Notes: generated by a model not told the origin, from the letters alone. A stretch of 60,436 nucleotides of DNA from Parasporobacterium paucivorans DSM 15970 (GCF_900141895.1 NZ_FQYT01000019.1:1-60436); one strand, 5' to 3'. Shown: positions 41,793-50,362, counted from the stretch's first letter. Translations and numbers: made by a program.

Positions 41793-42554
41793 TCAAAGAG
41801 TCTTCTGTAAGAGAGCAATACCATCTATGATATCAGGAAGCCCCTTTGGAATAATCCGGTTCGTGGCAAAATCACCTGTAAGGGACTGTGTGGTTATCTC
41901 TTCAGTATATGGAATGAATCCCGCCATATTTTCTTTGCCAAGCTTGTTTTCCAGAAAAGCCCGGTCTATTTCACTCCTCACACGATTTCCGATGAAACGT
42001 GTCTGGGCAATTCCAAGATCTGTAGCCAGATCATTGATAACCTGAGCCGTTGCCACGCTGACCAGACTGGGTTCGGTTACGATTAGCATAAGATCTACGC
42101 CTCGTGCAGTTCCGCGTGTGAGGTGTTCAATACCGGCACCCATGTCGAGAACAAGATAGTCGTCGTCCTGCATGAGCAGGCTGGCAATCATGGCGTTCAG
42201 GACGCTGTTCTCCCGGCAATAACAGGATGAGCCGCCCGCCTTTACCGCTCCCATACGAAGAAACTGGAGATTGTCCCTGGTGAGTTTGAAATCCCGGATA
42301 ATGTCGTCTACTTCCGGATTCAGGGTGAAAAGGCCGACATCTCCGGCCTTGTCTTTCATCAAATCAACCATTTCCACGACCGGTTTCATCTGATTTATTT
42401 CTTCGGCAGGAAATCCAAGCAGCAGCCCCAGACTTACATCAGGATCAGCGTCCACAGCAAAAACATGATGGCCCCGATCCAGAAGCAGCTGTATCATTGC
42501 AGCTGAAGTGGTGGATTTTCCTGTACCTCCTTTACCAGATACGGCAATTTTCAT
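41793..42554 (-). CDS. cooC: CO dehydrogenase nickel-insertion ATPase CooC
   Basis: The 253-residue protein has the deviant P-loop SGKGGTGKSTT (about 5-15) typical of the MinD/CooC SIMIBI class, the switch motif DADPDVSLG and LVLDMGAGIEHL. It has a Cys-x-Cys motif (SCYCRE, about 110-115) that can bind a metal ion. It hydrolyses ATP to load nickel into the CooS C-cluster. AGGAGA precedes the ATG. It follows cooS by 15 bases and precedes the flavoprotein. Confidence 0.96.
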   Translation of the reverse strand: MKIAVSGKGGTGKSTTSAAMIQLLLDRGHHVFAVDADPDVSLGLLLGFPAEEINQMKPVVEMVDLMKDKAGDVGLFTLNPEVDDIIRDFKLTRDNLQFLRMGAVKAGGSSCYCRENSVLNAMIASLLMQDDDYLVLDMGAGIEHLTRGTARGVDLMLIVTEPSLVSVATAQVINDLATDLGIAQTRFIGNRVRSEIDRAFLENKLGKENMAGFIPYTEEITTQSLTGDFATNRIIPKGLPDIIDGIALLQKTL

Positions 42555-42569
42555 AATGTGTTCTCCTTA

Positions 42570-44435
42570 CTATAAGCCAAGTGCGGTACGTTTCTTTTCG
42601 ATATGTTCAATTATGAGTCCCGCCTGTTTGACAGGATCTGCCTCAACTGCAAAGACGGCACCTACAACGCCTTCAGCCCCTGCGGTGAGCAGATTGGTCA
42701 GATTCGAACTTCCTAATACGGGTGGTGGAGAGTTCAGGACGGTATATATGCCTGAGGACACGGCATACGTTCCGATGGCAACTGCCTTTTCGGACATCCA
42801 TTCCGGTGCGGCTGCCGCCAGAGGAAGATCTGAAATATCGACACCAAGTGCATTGGCAATCGCAGCGGCCACAACCAGGACACGGCTGTTATCTACACAG
42901 GATCCCATATGAAGCACAGGTGGAACACCAAGCGCACGGCAAACGGCAGCAAGGCCTTCTCCGGCCATGTCGGCAGCTTCAGGAAGAAGCAGTCCGGCTT
43001 TGGCGCTGGCAATAGCGGCGCAGCCTGTCTCAACAACAAGTACATTATTCTTAATGAGCTCTTTAGCCAGAGCAATATGATTGTGGTCCTGACGTACTTT
43101 CGGATTATTGCAGCCTACGATGCCGGCAATGCCGCGGATGCTTCCGGATTTGATAGCGTCCAGCAGAGGATCCAGGGTTCCGCCAAGGGCTCCCAGGATA
43201 GTTTCAACACTGAAGCCGGCCATATATCCCATACGGTCGCTTGGAATATTCACACGGCCCTGGTTACGGTTCGGGTAGTTGTCGATGGCGATGGAGATAA
43301 TCTGTTTTGCGGTCTCCATGGCATTTTTTTCGTCAAAAGGAACATGGGTGGCTCCAGGGAAAACGGCTTTTGGGGAAGTGGAAATAACCTTGGTATGGAA
43401 GCAGTTGGCTACGGTAGGAAGGGAAGGCATGATGCACTGTACATCCACAATCATGGCCTCAACGGCTCCGGTTATGATAGCCAGTTCCTGCTGAAGGAAG
43501 TTTCCTGCAATAGGGACGCCATGGCGCATAAGAATTTCATTTCCGGTACAGCACATACCGCAGATATTGATTCCTTCGGCGCCTTTTTCTTTGGCTTTTT
43601 TGAGCAGTTCCGGATCTCTGGCAGCAAAAACGATGATGTCGGACAAGGTTGGCTCATGGCCGTGAACTACAATGTTTACTTCCTTGTCGCTCAAAACGCC
43701 CAGATTGGACCAGCCTTTTACTACTTCCGGAGTACCGAAAAGAACATCAGAAAGTTCTGTAGCCCACATGGAGCCGCCCCAGCCGTCACTTAAGGAAGTC
43801 CGGATGCCCTGCAGTGTCAGGTTCACATAATCCGTGTCAACACCCATGGTGGTCCGGTGCATACATTCCACAACTTCCCTGTCAATACCGCGGGGATCCA
43901 CGCCAAGGCTGGTCCAGAGATCCTGGCGTACCTTGGGAGCGCGTTTGGTAAACTGAAGTTTCTGACCGCGCATACCATATTCATCTAAGGCGATATCTGA
44001 GACGTCGAGAGCGATTTCCTGTATTGTTCTGCCCTCGGTTGGTATATTGAACTCAGAAGCAAGTGCAAGCAGTTTCTTTTCATCCTTGAACTTATAGTCG
44101 CCCTCTCCATGCTCGGCAGCTGCACGGAAGGCTAATACGATATCCCTTCCATGGTCCGAGTGCGCTGCGGCACCCGCTGCAATCATACGTACCAGCTGGC
44201 GGGATGCGATTGTATCGGCATTGGCTCCGCATACGCCTAACTTTGGGCCGTTTCCGAAAGGATCGATTCTGCAGGGGCCCATGTTGCAGTGGCGGCAGCA
44301 TAAACCAAGCTCCCCAAAACCACAATGTGGCTGCTGTGCTTCCAGACGGTCCCAGACGGTTTGGATACCTTCCGCATAGGCTTTATCCAGCATTTTTTGT
44401 GATGCAGGATCTATGGATTTCTCATGATTTTTCAT
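42570..44435 (-). CDS. cooS: Anaerobic carbon monoxide dehydrogenase catalytic subunit CooS
   Basis: The 621-residue nickel-iron enzyme oxidises CO to CO2. The N-terminal Cys set for the B/D clusters is in CGFGELGLCCRHCNMGPCR followed by GVCGANAD. The C-cluster ligands are in VHGHEP (His near 265), GMCCTGNEILMRHG, VQCIMP, VGCNNPKVRQD, TGCAAIASAKAG and MGSCVDNSR. All key residues are present. Its ATG overlaps the cooF stop by 4 bases, so CooF is its translationally coupled electron acceptor. No acetyl-CoA synthase gene is adjacent, so this is a stand-alone CO dehydrogenase. It is used for NAD(P)H generation or CO detoxification rather than acetyl-CoA synthesis. Confidence 0.97.
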   Translation of the reverse strand: MKNHEKSIDPASQKMLDKAYAEGIQTVWDRLEAQQPHCGFGELGLCCRHCNMGPCRIDPFGNGPKLGVCGANADTIASRQLVRMIAAGAAAHSDHGRDIVLAFRAAAEHGEGDYKFKDEKKLLALASEFNIPTEGRTIQEIALDVSDIALDEYGMRGQKLQFTKRAPKVRQDLWTSLGVDPRGIDREVVECMHRTTMGVDTDYVNLTLQGIRTSLSDGWGGSMWATELSDVLFGTPEVVKGWSNLGVLSDKEVNIVVHGHEPTLSDIIVFAARDPELLKKAKEKGAEGINICGMCCTGNEILMRHGVPIAGNFLQQELAIITGAVEAMIVDVQCIMPSLPTVANCFHTKVISTSPKAVFPGATHVPFDEKNAMETAKQIISIAIDNYPNRNQGRVNIPSDRMGYMAGFSVETILGALGGTLDPLLDAIKSGSIRGIAGIVGCNNPKVRQDHNHIALAKELIKNNVLVVETGCAAIASAKAGLLLPEAADMAGEGLAAVCRALGVPPVLHMGSCVDNSRVLVVAAAIANALGVDISDLPLAAAAPEWMSEKAVAIGTYAVSSGIYTVLNSPPPVLGSSNLTNLLTAGAEGVVGAVFAVEADPVKQAGLIIEHIEKKRTALGL

Positions 44436-44932
44436 GCTTGTTCTTCTCCTCCATTCAAGAAATTGACAATATAATTTTTTTGACGGCTTTTAGCGAAATC
44501 GTCGGACTCGCCCCAGCTGATTGCGTGTGTCGGACAGGCGGCTGCACAGGCAGGGCTGCCGGTTTCAATGCAAAGGTCACACTTTAGAGCTGTATGCGTT
44601 CTTCCAGCCGTAACGGCTCCAAAAGGACAGGTCATAACACACATCCAGCATCCTATACATTTATTGCTGTCGCAGATGACAGCACGTGTCTCCTCATCCC
44701 TTTGGAGAGCCCCGCTGATGCAGGCCTTCATGCAAGGTGCATCGCTGCAGTGACGGCATTGCATAGGAAATCTCGCTCCTCCGCTCGTCTGCACGTGAAT
44801 ACGCTTCTCCGGAGTTTCTCCGGAAAGTACGGCTCCTGCCAGAGATCCTGCGTTGCTGTGTGACACTGCACAGGCCAGCTCACAAGTATGGCAGCTTACG
44901 CATTTCTCGTAATCGACCAAAACAGTTTTCAT
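44432..44932 (-). CDS. cooF: CooF-type 4Fe-4S electron-transfer protein
   Basis: The 166-residue protein has four ferredoxin Cys motifs: CVSCHTCELAC (about 11-21), CRHCSDAPCMKAC, CIGCWMCVMTC and CDLCIETGSPACAAAC. They support four 4Fe-4S clusters, as in the HycB/CooF family. It passes electrons from CooS to an acceptor, here probably the FAD protein. It is the first gene of the operon, read from the promoter at 45029-45057. AAAGGAG lies upstream of the ATG. Confidence 0.95.
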   Translation of the reverse strand: MKTVLVDYEKCVSCHTCELACAVSHSNAGSLAGAVLSGETPEKRIHVQTSGGARFPMQCRHCSDAPCMKACISGALQRDEETRAVICDSNKCIGCWMCVMTCPFGAVTAGRTHTALKCDLCIETGSPACAAACPTHAISWGESDDFAKSRQKNYIVNFLNGGEEQA

Positions 44933-45028
44933 TCTTCTTCACACTCCTTTCACGAATTGCGAAAACAGCCAGTGAAATTTTTGGTTGTTAAAATTTAATC
45001 AAAAACATCTGGAAGTAATCTTACATTG

Positions 45029-45057
45029 ATTGTATTACCCGGATAGGTTGTTGTCAA
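45029..45057 (-). promoter_or_regulatory. Promoter of the cooFSC-flavoprotein operon
   Basis: On the minus strand TTGACA (45052-45057) and TACAAT (45029-45034) are separated by 17 bp. The leader to the cooF ATG is about 90 bases. The -35 box is the first of three TGACA repeats. Confidence 0.8.
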
Positions 45058-45096
45058 TTTAGTTTAATTTTTGTCATTTATGTTTAATTTATGTCA
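45052..45096 (-). repeat. Three 20-bp-period TGACA repeats upstream of cooF
   Basis: On the plus strand TGTCA begins at 45052, 45072 and 45092, giving a strict 20-base period, with the conserved interior TTTAATTT (minus strand AAATTAAA). The first overlaps the -35 box. They read as tandem binding sites for an AraC-type activator and resemble the block at 39121-39145. They begin directly after the stop codon of the preceding gene. Confidence 0.75.
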
Positions 45097-45369
45097 TTAT
45101 TCTGCGAGTCGGTCTAAGCGAGCATTTCTAAAATATAACCCGATGTCGATGGAAACGGATATGAAATTTATAACGTAGAAGATCAGCACATAAGAAATAG
45201 AAGACTGTGTTAATTTGCTGATAATCCCAAAAACATAGCCGATTAAAATAAAGCACTCAAAAGTCAGGCTTTTGCCCTTGGCTGTCCTCGATTTCAATGA
45301 TTTGTAGATAGACAGCGGCCAGGATATTCCAAAACAAATAACCATAAGCATTTCAAAAATTTCTGCCAT
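45097..45369 (-). CDS. SemiSWEET/PQ-loop-like small membrane protein
   Basis: The ATG at 45369 has GGGAG 8 bases upstream. The 90-residue protein has three hydrophobic helices (about 3-20, 35-52 and 60-82). The pattern FGISWPLSIYKSLKSRTAKGKS resembles the first PQ-loop half of SemiSWEET proteins, where Trp-Pro stands for Pro-Gln. Such proteins dimerise into small sugar or solute channels. It is divergent from the DMT permease and just upstream of the coo promoter, so it is probably transcribed separately. The substrate is unknown. Confidence 0.7.
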   Translation of the reverse strand: MAEIFEMLMVICFGISWPLSIYKSLKSRTAKGKSLTFECFILIGYVFGIISKLTQSSISYVLIFYVINFISVSIDIGLYFRNARLDRLAE

Positions 45370-45439
45370 ATATATCACTCCCTTCAATAGTCGATATTTG
45401 ATTGTATCATATAGTGGGCAGGGCTGCATGGGTTACTGC

Positions 45440-45467
45440 TTGCGTTTTTGGCATTTTACTCTATACT
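45440..45467 (+). promoter_or_regulatory. Candidate promoter of the His-rich DMT permease
   Basis: TTGCGT (45440-45445) and TATACT (45462-45467) are 16 bp apart and 37 bases before the proposed TTG start. Both hexamers deviate from consensus by one or two bases. Confidence 0.5.
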
Positions 45468-45503
45468 CAAAGTATCACCTTAAGGGATATTGGAGGGTTG
45501 TAT

Positions 45504-46571
45504 TTGGAACACCAATCTGTAAGATCAAAAAAAAACATGGCAATCGTCTGCGCAATTTCAGCCGCAGCTTTATACGGTATCAGCGCACCTGCATCAAAGC
45601 TACTGCTCCGAGAGATTCCGCCGGCTTTAATGGCAGCATTGCTTTATCTGGGGGCAGGGATTGGGATGACGGCAGTAAATTCCATGAATCGGTGGAATAA
45701 GGCTGTAAAAGATGAAGCAAAGATGACGAAGAAGGAAATGCCATATGTATCCGGCATGATTATTCTGGATATTGCGGCCCCTATATTTTTCATGATGGGT
45801 CTGACAATGACGAATTCAGCAAATGTCGCCTTGCTGAATAATTTTGAAGTTGCCGCAACCTCAGTTATAGCGCTTATCCTTTTCAAGGAATCCATTGGAA
45901 GGCAAATGTGGTATGCAATAGGGTTAATAACGATTGCCAGCATTATCCTGTCATTTAAAGATTTCAGCGCTTTTTCATTTTCGTCAGGATCAATATTTAT
46001 CCTGATTGCCTGTATATGCTGGGGACTGGAGAATAACTGCACCCGAAAGCTGTCGATGAAGGATCCCGTGCAGATCGTGATCGTCAAGGGATTTGGATCA
46101 GGAATTGGATCGCTCATCATTTCTCTTGCAATTAAAGAATTCAGCAGCAATATAGCATACATCCTGCTTGCCCTACTGCTCGGATTTGTCGCATATGGTA
46201 TTAGCATATACCTTTATATTTCGGCACAAAGAGAGCTTGGAGCCGCCCGTACAAGCGCATATTACGCGGCATCTCCTTTTATCGGCGTTTTGATTTCATG
46301 GGTTGTGTTACGAGAGGGAATATCCGGATCTTTTTTGGTTGCCCTGGCCATTATGCTGGCGGGAACCGCTTTCTCCATTGCAGAAGATCATAGGCATATG
46401 CATACTCATATGGAAGAAACGCATGAACACAGACATAGCCACGATGACAGCCACCACAATCATCCGCATGATCCGGATGCAGCCGGAGAGCATAATCATG
46501 AGCATACACATGAAGCAATAGGACACAGGCATGAGCATTTGCCGGACACCCATCACAGGCACGTTCATTAA
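45504..46571 (+). CDS. DMT/EamA permease with a very His-rich C-terminal tail
   Basis: The TTG at 45504 is chosen because GGAGGG ends 6 bases upstream and the hydrophobic protein begins soon after; the longer frame from 45402 runs across the promoter. The 355-residue protein has two EamA repeats with about ten spans (IVCAISAAALYGISAPASKLL; IACICWGLENNCTRKLS). It ends in a hydrophilic tail of about 60 residues with around 25 His, in a DH-HxH-EH pattern. His-rich tails bind Ni, Zn or Co. Since it neighbours a nickel CO dehydrogenase, nickel handling is an attractive idea, but standard EamA transporters move metabolites. Its exact role is open. Confidence 0.85.
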   Translation: MEHQSVRSKKNMAIVCAISAAALYGISAPASKLLLREIPPALMAALLYLGAGIGMTAVNSMNRWNKAVKDEAKMTKKEMPYVSGMIILDIAAPIFFMMGLTMTNSANVALLNNFEVAATSVIALILFKESIGRQMWYAIGLITIASIILSFKDFSAFSFSSGSIFILIACICWGLENNCTRKLSMKDPVQIVIVKGFGSGIGSLIISLAIKEFSSNIAYILLALLLGFVAYGISIYLYISAQRELGAARTSAYYAASPFIGVLISWVVLREGISGSFLVALAIMLAGTAFSIAEDHRHMHTHMEETHEHRHSHDDSHHNHPHDPDAAGEHNHEHTHEAIGHRHEHLPDTHHRHVH

Positions 46572-46647
46572 ATAATTAGACAGTACTTATAACATGTAGT
46601 AGAATTAAGATGGAAGTAAATAAATATATATATATGGGGGATGAAGT

Positions 46648-46815
46648 ATGGCTGTCAATTTCATTGGTCCAATATTAATGGCATTACTTGTTGCGTCTGC
46701 AATTGGTGTTATTACCGGCTTAGTTGTGAAAAACAAAAAGGTACTGTTGATTTCTTTTATAGCGTTGGTTGTGATTGTCGCTATTTATGTTATATTATCT
46801 ATGTTTTTTGAATAA
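46648..46815 (+). CDS. Small two-span membrane protein, unknown function
   Basis: The 55-residue frame starts at an ATG with GGGGGA 7 bases upstream. It has two hydrophobic helices (FIGPILMALLVASAIGVITG and VLLISFIALVVIVAIYVILS) linked by VVKNKK, a positive-inside loop that predicts both ends outside. It ends in FFE. It is independent of the neighbours, 55 bases before the helicase gene. It is a plausible real small gene because codon use and the binding site fit the region. No family recognised. Confidence 0.55.
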   Translation: MAVNFIGPILMALLVASAIGVITGLVVKNKKVLLISFIALVVIVAIYVILSMFFE

Positions 46816-46870
46816 AAAAGTTGATTGTGTTGTTTAGCTAGACGTAAATAAAATACGAGGAGAAAAAATA

Positions 46871-48115
46871 TTGTTATTTAGTGAATTAAATATTATTGGG
46901 CCGATTCAGAAGGCTCTTATCAGTCAGGGATATACGGAGGCAACTCCGATACAGATCAAGGCAATCCCGCCCCTGCTTGAAGGGATGGACATACTGGGCT
47001 GCGCCCAGACAGGTACAGGCAAGACCGCTGCCTTTTCCATTCCAATCTTGCAAAGCATTTCCATGGGAAAGGAGTCGCTGAAAGGTCAAAGACAGATTAA
47101 AGCCTTAATTGTCGCTCCAACGCGGGAATTGGCGATCCAAATCGGAGATTGTTTTGATGCATATGGGGCTAACCTGGGTCAGAGGACTCTGGTCATTTTC
47201 GGCGGAGTGGGTCAAACCCCGCAAACCAGAAAATTGGAAAATGGAATAGATATACTGGTGGCAACGCCAGGAAGACTGCTTGACCTAATAAAACAGGGAT
47301 TCATCGATTTGGGCCATGTAAAACATTTTGTAATCGATGAGGCGGACCATATGCTGGATATGGGCATGCTTCATGATGTAAAAAGGATTATCACGTATCT
47401 CCCTAAGGAAAGGCAGACCATGTTCTTTTCAGCAACAATGCCCGCCGAAATCGCAAAGCTTGCGGATACAATACTGAAAAATCCTGTGAAAATTGAAATT
47501 ACTCCGGCATTTTCCCCAATCGACATCATCGAACAGGAAGTGTATTTTGTTGATAAAGAAAACAAGACGAACTTATTGGCATATCTGTTAAAAGATAAGG
47601 ACTATGATTCTGTGATTGTATTTTCCAGAACAAAACATGGAGCAGATAAAATCGTTAAAGAATTGAGTAAAAAAGGATTTATGTCCGTGGCGATCCATGG
47701 AAACAAATCCCAGAACAACAGACAGCTTGCGCTGAGCGATTTCAAAGAAAGAAAAACCAGAATCCTGGTTGCAACGGACATCGCGGCAAGAGGGCTTGAT
47801 ATTGAGGAGCTTTCCCATGTTATAAATTATAACCTGCCAGAGGTTCCCGAAACCTATGTACACAGGATTGGACGAACTGGCAGAGCCGGTCTTGGCGGAA
47901 AGGCAATCTCCTTCTGCGATTTTGAAGAAAAGCCTTTATTAAAAGACATTCAGAAATTTATAGGCAAAACACTGCCCGAAGTCAAAGATCATCCATATCC
48001 GTTGGTCAACACCGAAATTAAGCCCAAAGCAGCTCCGGCTCAGCGCCCGGCTCCTTCCAGGGCCAAGAAGCAAGGTACCGGCAGAACGGCAAAGCCGGCG
48101 TCCCGGACCAGATAA
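46871..48115 (+). CDS. DEAD-box RNA helicase (RhlE-like)
   Basis: The start is a TTG at 46871 with GAGGAG 8 bases upstream. The 414-residue protein has the DEAD-box series: the Q motif GYTEATPIQIKAIP, motif I AQTGTGKT, motif Ia PTRELAIQ, motif II DEAD (VIDEADHMLD), motif III SAT and motif VI HRIGRTGRAG. A short basic C-terminal tail rich in Ala, Pro and Arg follows. It unwinds RNA, probably in ribosome assembly or cold growth. It converges with the metallopeptidase gene with no gap. Confidence 0.96.
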   Translation: MLFSELNIIGPIQKALISQGYTEATPIQIKAIPPLLEGMDILGCAQTGTGKTAAFSIPILQSISMGKESLKGQRQIKALIVAPTRELAIQIGDCFDAYGANLGQRTLVIFGGVGQTPQTRKLENGIDILVATPGRLLDLIKQGFIDLGHVKHFVIDEADHMLDMGMLHDVKRIITYLPKERQTMFFSATMPAEIAKLADTILKNPVKIEITPAFSPIDIIEQEVYFVDKENKTNLLAYLLKDKDYDSVIVFSRTKHGADKIVKELSKKGFMSVAIHGNKSQNNRQLALSDFKERKTRILVATDIAARGLDIEELSHVINYNLPEVPETYVHRIGRTGRAGLGGKAISFCDFEEKPLLKDIQKFIGKTLPEVKDHPYPLVNTEIKPKAAPAQRPAPSRAKKQGTGRTAKPASRTR

Positions 48116-48823
48116 TCACACGATCATTTTCCAATTGGATAATGCCAGCCAATTCTGTCTCTTTTCATAATCCGGTATGAATTTGCCGACAAGACGCCAG
48201 AAAGAACGGTCATGATTCATATGGACCATGTGGCACATCTCGTGGACAACGACATAATCAATCACATCCAGGGGTGCCATTGCAAGCTTCCAGTTGAATG
48301 TCAGCTGATGAAAGGAATTGCAGGTGCCCCAGTTGCTGTTGTTCTCAGTAATGCTGATGGAATGAGGTTTTGTTTTGAAATTGCTTTGGTAGTATTTTAT
48401 ACGTTTTTCGATTAGCCTCTTGCATTCTTTATAATAGAACCGCTTAAGGGCTTTCTGGATTTTTTCGTCTTCAAGCTGATTTACGCATATGTGCAGCATG
48501 TTTCCGGAAAACGTTACAGAATCCCGGATAATACCATTGTCTTCTGTAATCTGTATCGGATAGAAGCTTCCAAGATACAGGAAAGTTTCTCCCTGGTCAT
48601 ATATTTTCTTTATATGGCCATTTTGTTTTATCTTCATTTCTTCTATGTTTTGCTGAATCCATTCCCACTTTTCTTCCAGCAGACTGACGACGGCTTTTTC
48701 CGTCGTGCCTTTTGGTGCCCAGATTTCTATACGGGCATACATATCTATGGAAATAGAAATGGTTTTACGGTTTTTGTAAATCAGATCATAATATATCGTT
48801 TCATCTAAATATGTGAGTGTCAT
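48116..48823 (-). CDS. YgjP-like zinc metallopeptidase (DUF45 / SprT-type)
   Basis: The 235-residue protein has the zinc motif HEMCHMVHMNHDRSFW (HExxH plus the distal H-x3-F-W of the YgjP group) and the family pattern SNWGTCNSFHQLTFNWKLAMAP. The zinc ligands are both His of HExxH and probably the third His in MNHDR. Predicted soluble; the substrate is unknown. AGGTGG is about 6 bases before the ATG. The stop codon directly abuts the helicase stop on the other strand. Confidence 0.93.
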   Translation of the reverse strand: MTLTYLDETIYYDLIYKNRKTISISIDMYARIEIWAPKGTTEKAVVSLLEEKWEWIQQNIEEMKIKQNGHIKKIYDQGETFLYLGSFYPIQITEDNGIIRDSVTFSGNMLHICVNQLEDEKIQKALKRFYYKECKRLIEKRIKYYQSNFKTKPHSISITENNSNWGTCNSFHQLTFNWKLAMAPLDVIDYVVVHEMCHMVHMNHDRSFWRLVGKFIPDYEKRQNWLALSNWKMIV

Positions 48824-49010
48824 ATGGCCACCTGAAATTCATTTTTATTTCTGCCGCGGGTGCGTATATCCATAACTTGCGGCAGTTACCGAGTTGATTA
48901 TAGCATAGAAAATGAGCAAGCGTCTTTTAATCTTCTGGCAAAAATGCTATAATGAATGTCAACTGGTCTGTTAAGGACTAAATGATAATTGTCAAGGAGC
49001 GTGTCAGAGT

Positions 49011-49421
49011 ATGATAAATGAAAAAATCAGGAAACAATCGCCATCAATGGATGAATGGCTCAAAGAAGCAAAAAAAGATCCTTCGGCGCTGCAGGTAGGC
49101 ATGTTTTTAGCCCATAATGGAGTTGTTCGCCAAACACCCAAAGCCAAGGTGCGTCAAGGAGTAGATGACGGATCGCAGGTAAAAGGAATGGAATTTTCCT
49201 ATGACGCGGCAAAGGTGGATGAGGCAATCGCAGCAACCCACAGGATGGACGGCATCTTCTATGTCCGGGTATGGCTTAATGAAGGTCAGCTCGAGCTGGG
49301 TGATGATATTATGTATGTGCTGATAGGCGGCGACATCAGGCCGCATGTTGTGGATGCATTGCAGTCTCTGGTTGAAAAAATCAAAAGCGAATGTGTTAAT
49401 GAAATCGAACAAAAATCATAA
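49011..49421 (+). CDS. MoaE-like protein (molybdopterin synthase large-subunit family)
   Basis: The 136-residue protein resembles MoaE. It has a Gly-rich region with a VxxHNGVVR-like start (FLAHNGVVRQTPKAKVRQG), VKGMEFSYDAAKVDEAIA, FYVRVWLNEGQLELGDDIMYVLIGG (the MoaE strand V-x-L-x-x-G) and the last helix VVDALQSLVEKIKSE. The essential C-terminal Lys-x-E motif of MoaE is not clear; LVEKIKSE may be related. So it may be a MoaE paralogue with altered function. AAGGAGC is upstream of the ATG, and a strong terminator follows. Confidence 0.7.
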   Translation: MINEKIRKQSPSMDEWLKEAKKDPSALQVGMFLAHNGVVRQTPKAKVRQGVDDGSQVKGMEFSYDAAKVDEAIAATHRMDGIFYVRVWLNEGQLELGDDIMYVLIGGDIRPHVVDALQSLVEKIKSECVNEIEQKS

Positions 49422-49431
49422 TCGCCTCAGG

Positions 49432-49467
49432 GGTGCTTCATCAGGGAATGGCGAAGCACCTTTTTTG
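49432..49467 (+). terminator. Terminator of the MoaE-like gene
   Basis: GGTGCTTC (49432-49439) pairs with GAAGCACC (49453-49460) around 13 bases and is followed by TTTTTT. It starts 11 bases after the stop codon. Confidence 0.9.
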
Positions 49468-49518
49468 TGCGGGCTTTGGAACAGGTACTTGACGGGGAGG
49501 AGTAAATGAGGAGGAAAT

Positions 49519-50361
49519 ATGGAGTATAGCAAATCAATTGTCGAAGTGATCAAGGAGAGGACTTCGTCCAGAACCTTTGATGGGAGGAAAATTGATGAGA
49601 TTGCGCTGCGGAAGCTGTCAGACTATATTGCACAGATTAACCAGGAAAATAAAATAAAGGGCAGATTTGTGCTGGTTCGAAATAGCGGAGCAAATCCTGA
49701 AAAACCTGTAAAGCTTGGAACATACGGTTTCATTTCTGGGGCGGATTCATTCCTGGTTGGAATAATAGACAAAGAGGAAAAGGATGCCCTTACGTTTGGC
49801 TATCTGTTCGAAAAAATCATACTCTGCGCGACCGATTTGGGAATCCAGACATGCTGGCTGGGTGGAACCTTTAATAAAAGTGATTTCGAAAAGACCGTAA
49901 ACCTAAGGGAGAATGAATTCATTCCGATTGTTTCTCCAATTGGGTATAAACGGGAAAATCCACGGATTTTTGAAACGGTCATGAGATTTTCAATTGGTGC
50001 GGATAAAAGAAAAGCCTGGAATGAGCTGTTTTTCGAAAAGAACAATTCGGAACCGATGAATGAAAAAACCATAGGAGCATATGCCCTTCCTCTTGAAATG
50101 GTGCGGCTGGGACCATCTGCTTCCAATAAACAGCCCTGGCGGATCATTCATGACGGCCAGGCATATCATTTCTTTCTTTGCAGGACAAAGGGGTACGGAG
50201 TCATGGCATACGACCTGCAAAAAAACGATATGGGAATTGCAAAATGCCATTTTGAATTATCAGCAGGGGAACTGGGACTAAAGGGAAGATGGGAAATAAC
50301 CGGAGGGACAGAAGCACCGGATGAATGGGAATATACTGCAACCTGGATTGCAGAAAAATAA
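49519..50361 (+). CDS. Nitroreductase-family protein (TM1586-like)
   Basis: The 280-residue protein contains a nitroreductase start SIVEVIKERTSSRTFDGRKI. It then has FEKIILCATDLGIQTCWLGGTFNKSDFEK (the central FMN-binding helix and loop) and a duplicated second half with RLGPSASNKQPWRIIHDG and GIAKCHFELSAGELG. This arrangement of two tandem halves in one chain matches the TM1586 NiRdase group. It binds FMN and reduces nitro or quinone-like compounds. GAGGAGG precedes the ATG. Confidence 0.88.
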   Translation: MEYSKSIVEVIKERTSSRTFDGRKIDEIALRKLSDYIAQINQENKIKGRFVLVRNSGANPEKPVKLGTYGFISGADSFLVGIIDKEEKDALTFGYLFEKIILCATDLGIQTCWLGGTFNKSDFEKTVNLRENEFIPIVSPIGYKRENPRIFETVMRFSIGADKRKAWNELFFEKNNSEPMNEKTIGAYALPLEMVRLGPSASNKQPWRIIHDGQAYHFFLCRTKGYGVMAYDLQKNDMGIAKCHFELSAGELGLKGRWEITGGTEAPDEWEYTATWIAEK

Positions 50362-50362
50362 A

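Noticed and set aside
45402-45503. Longer start of the DMT permease
   Set aside because: The extra 34 residues cover the promoter and lack a ribosome binding site; GGAGGG supports TTG 45504.
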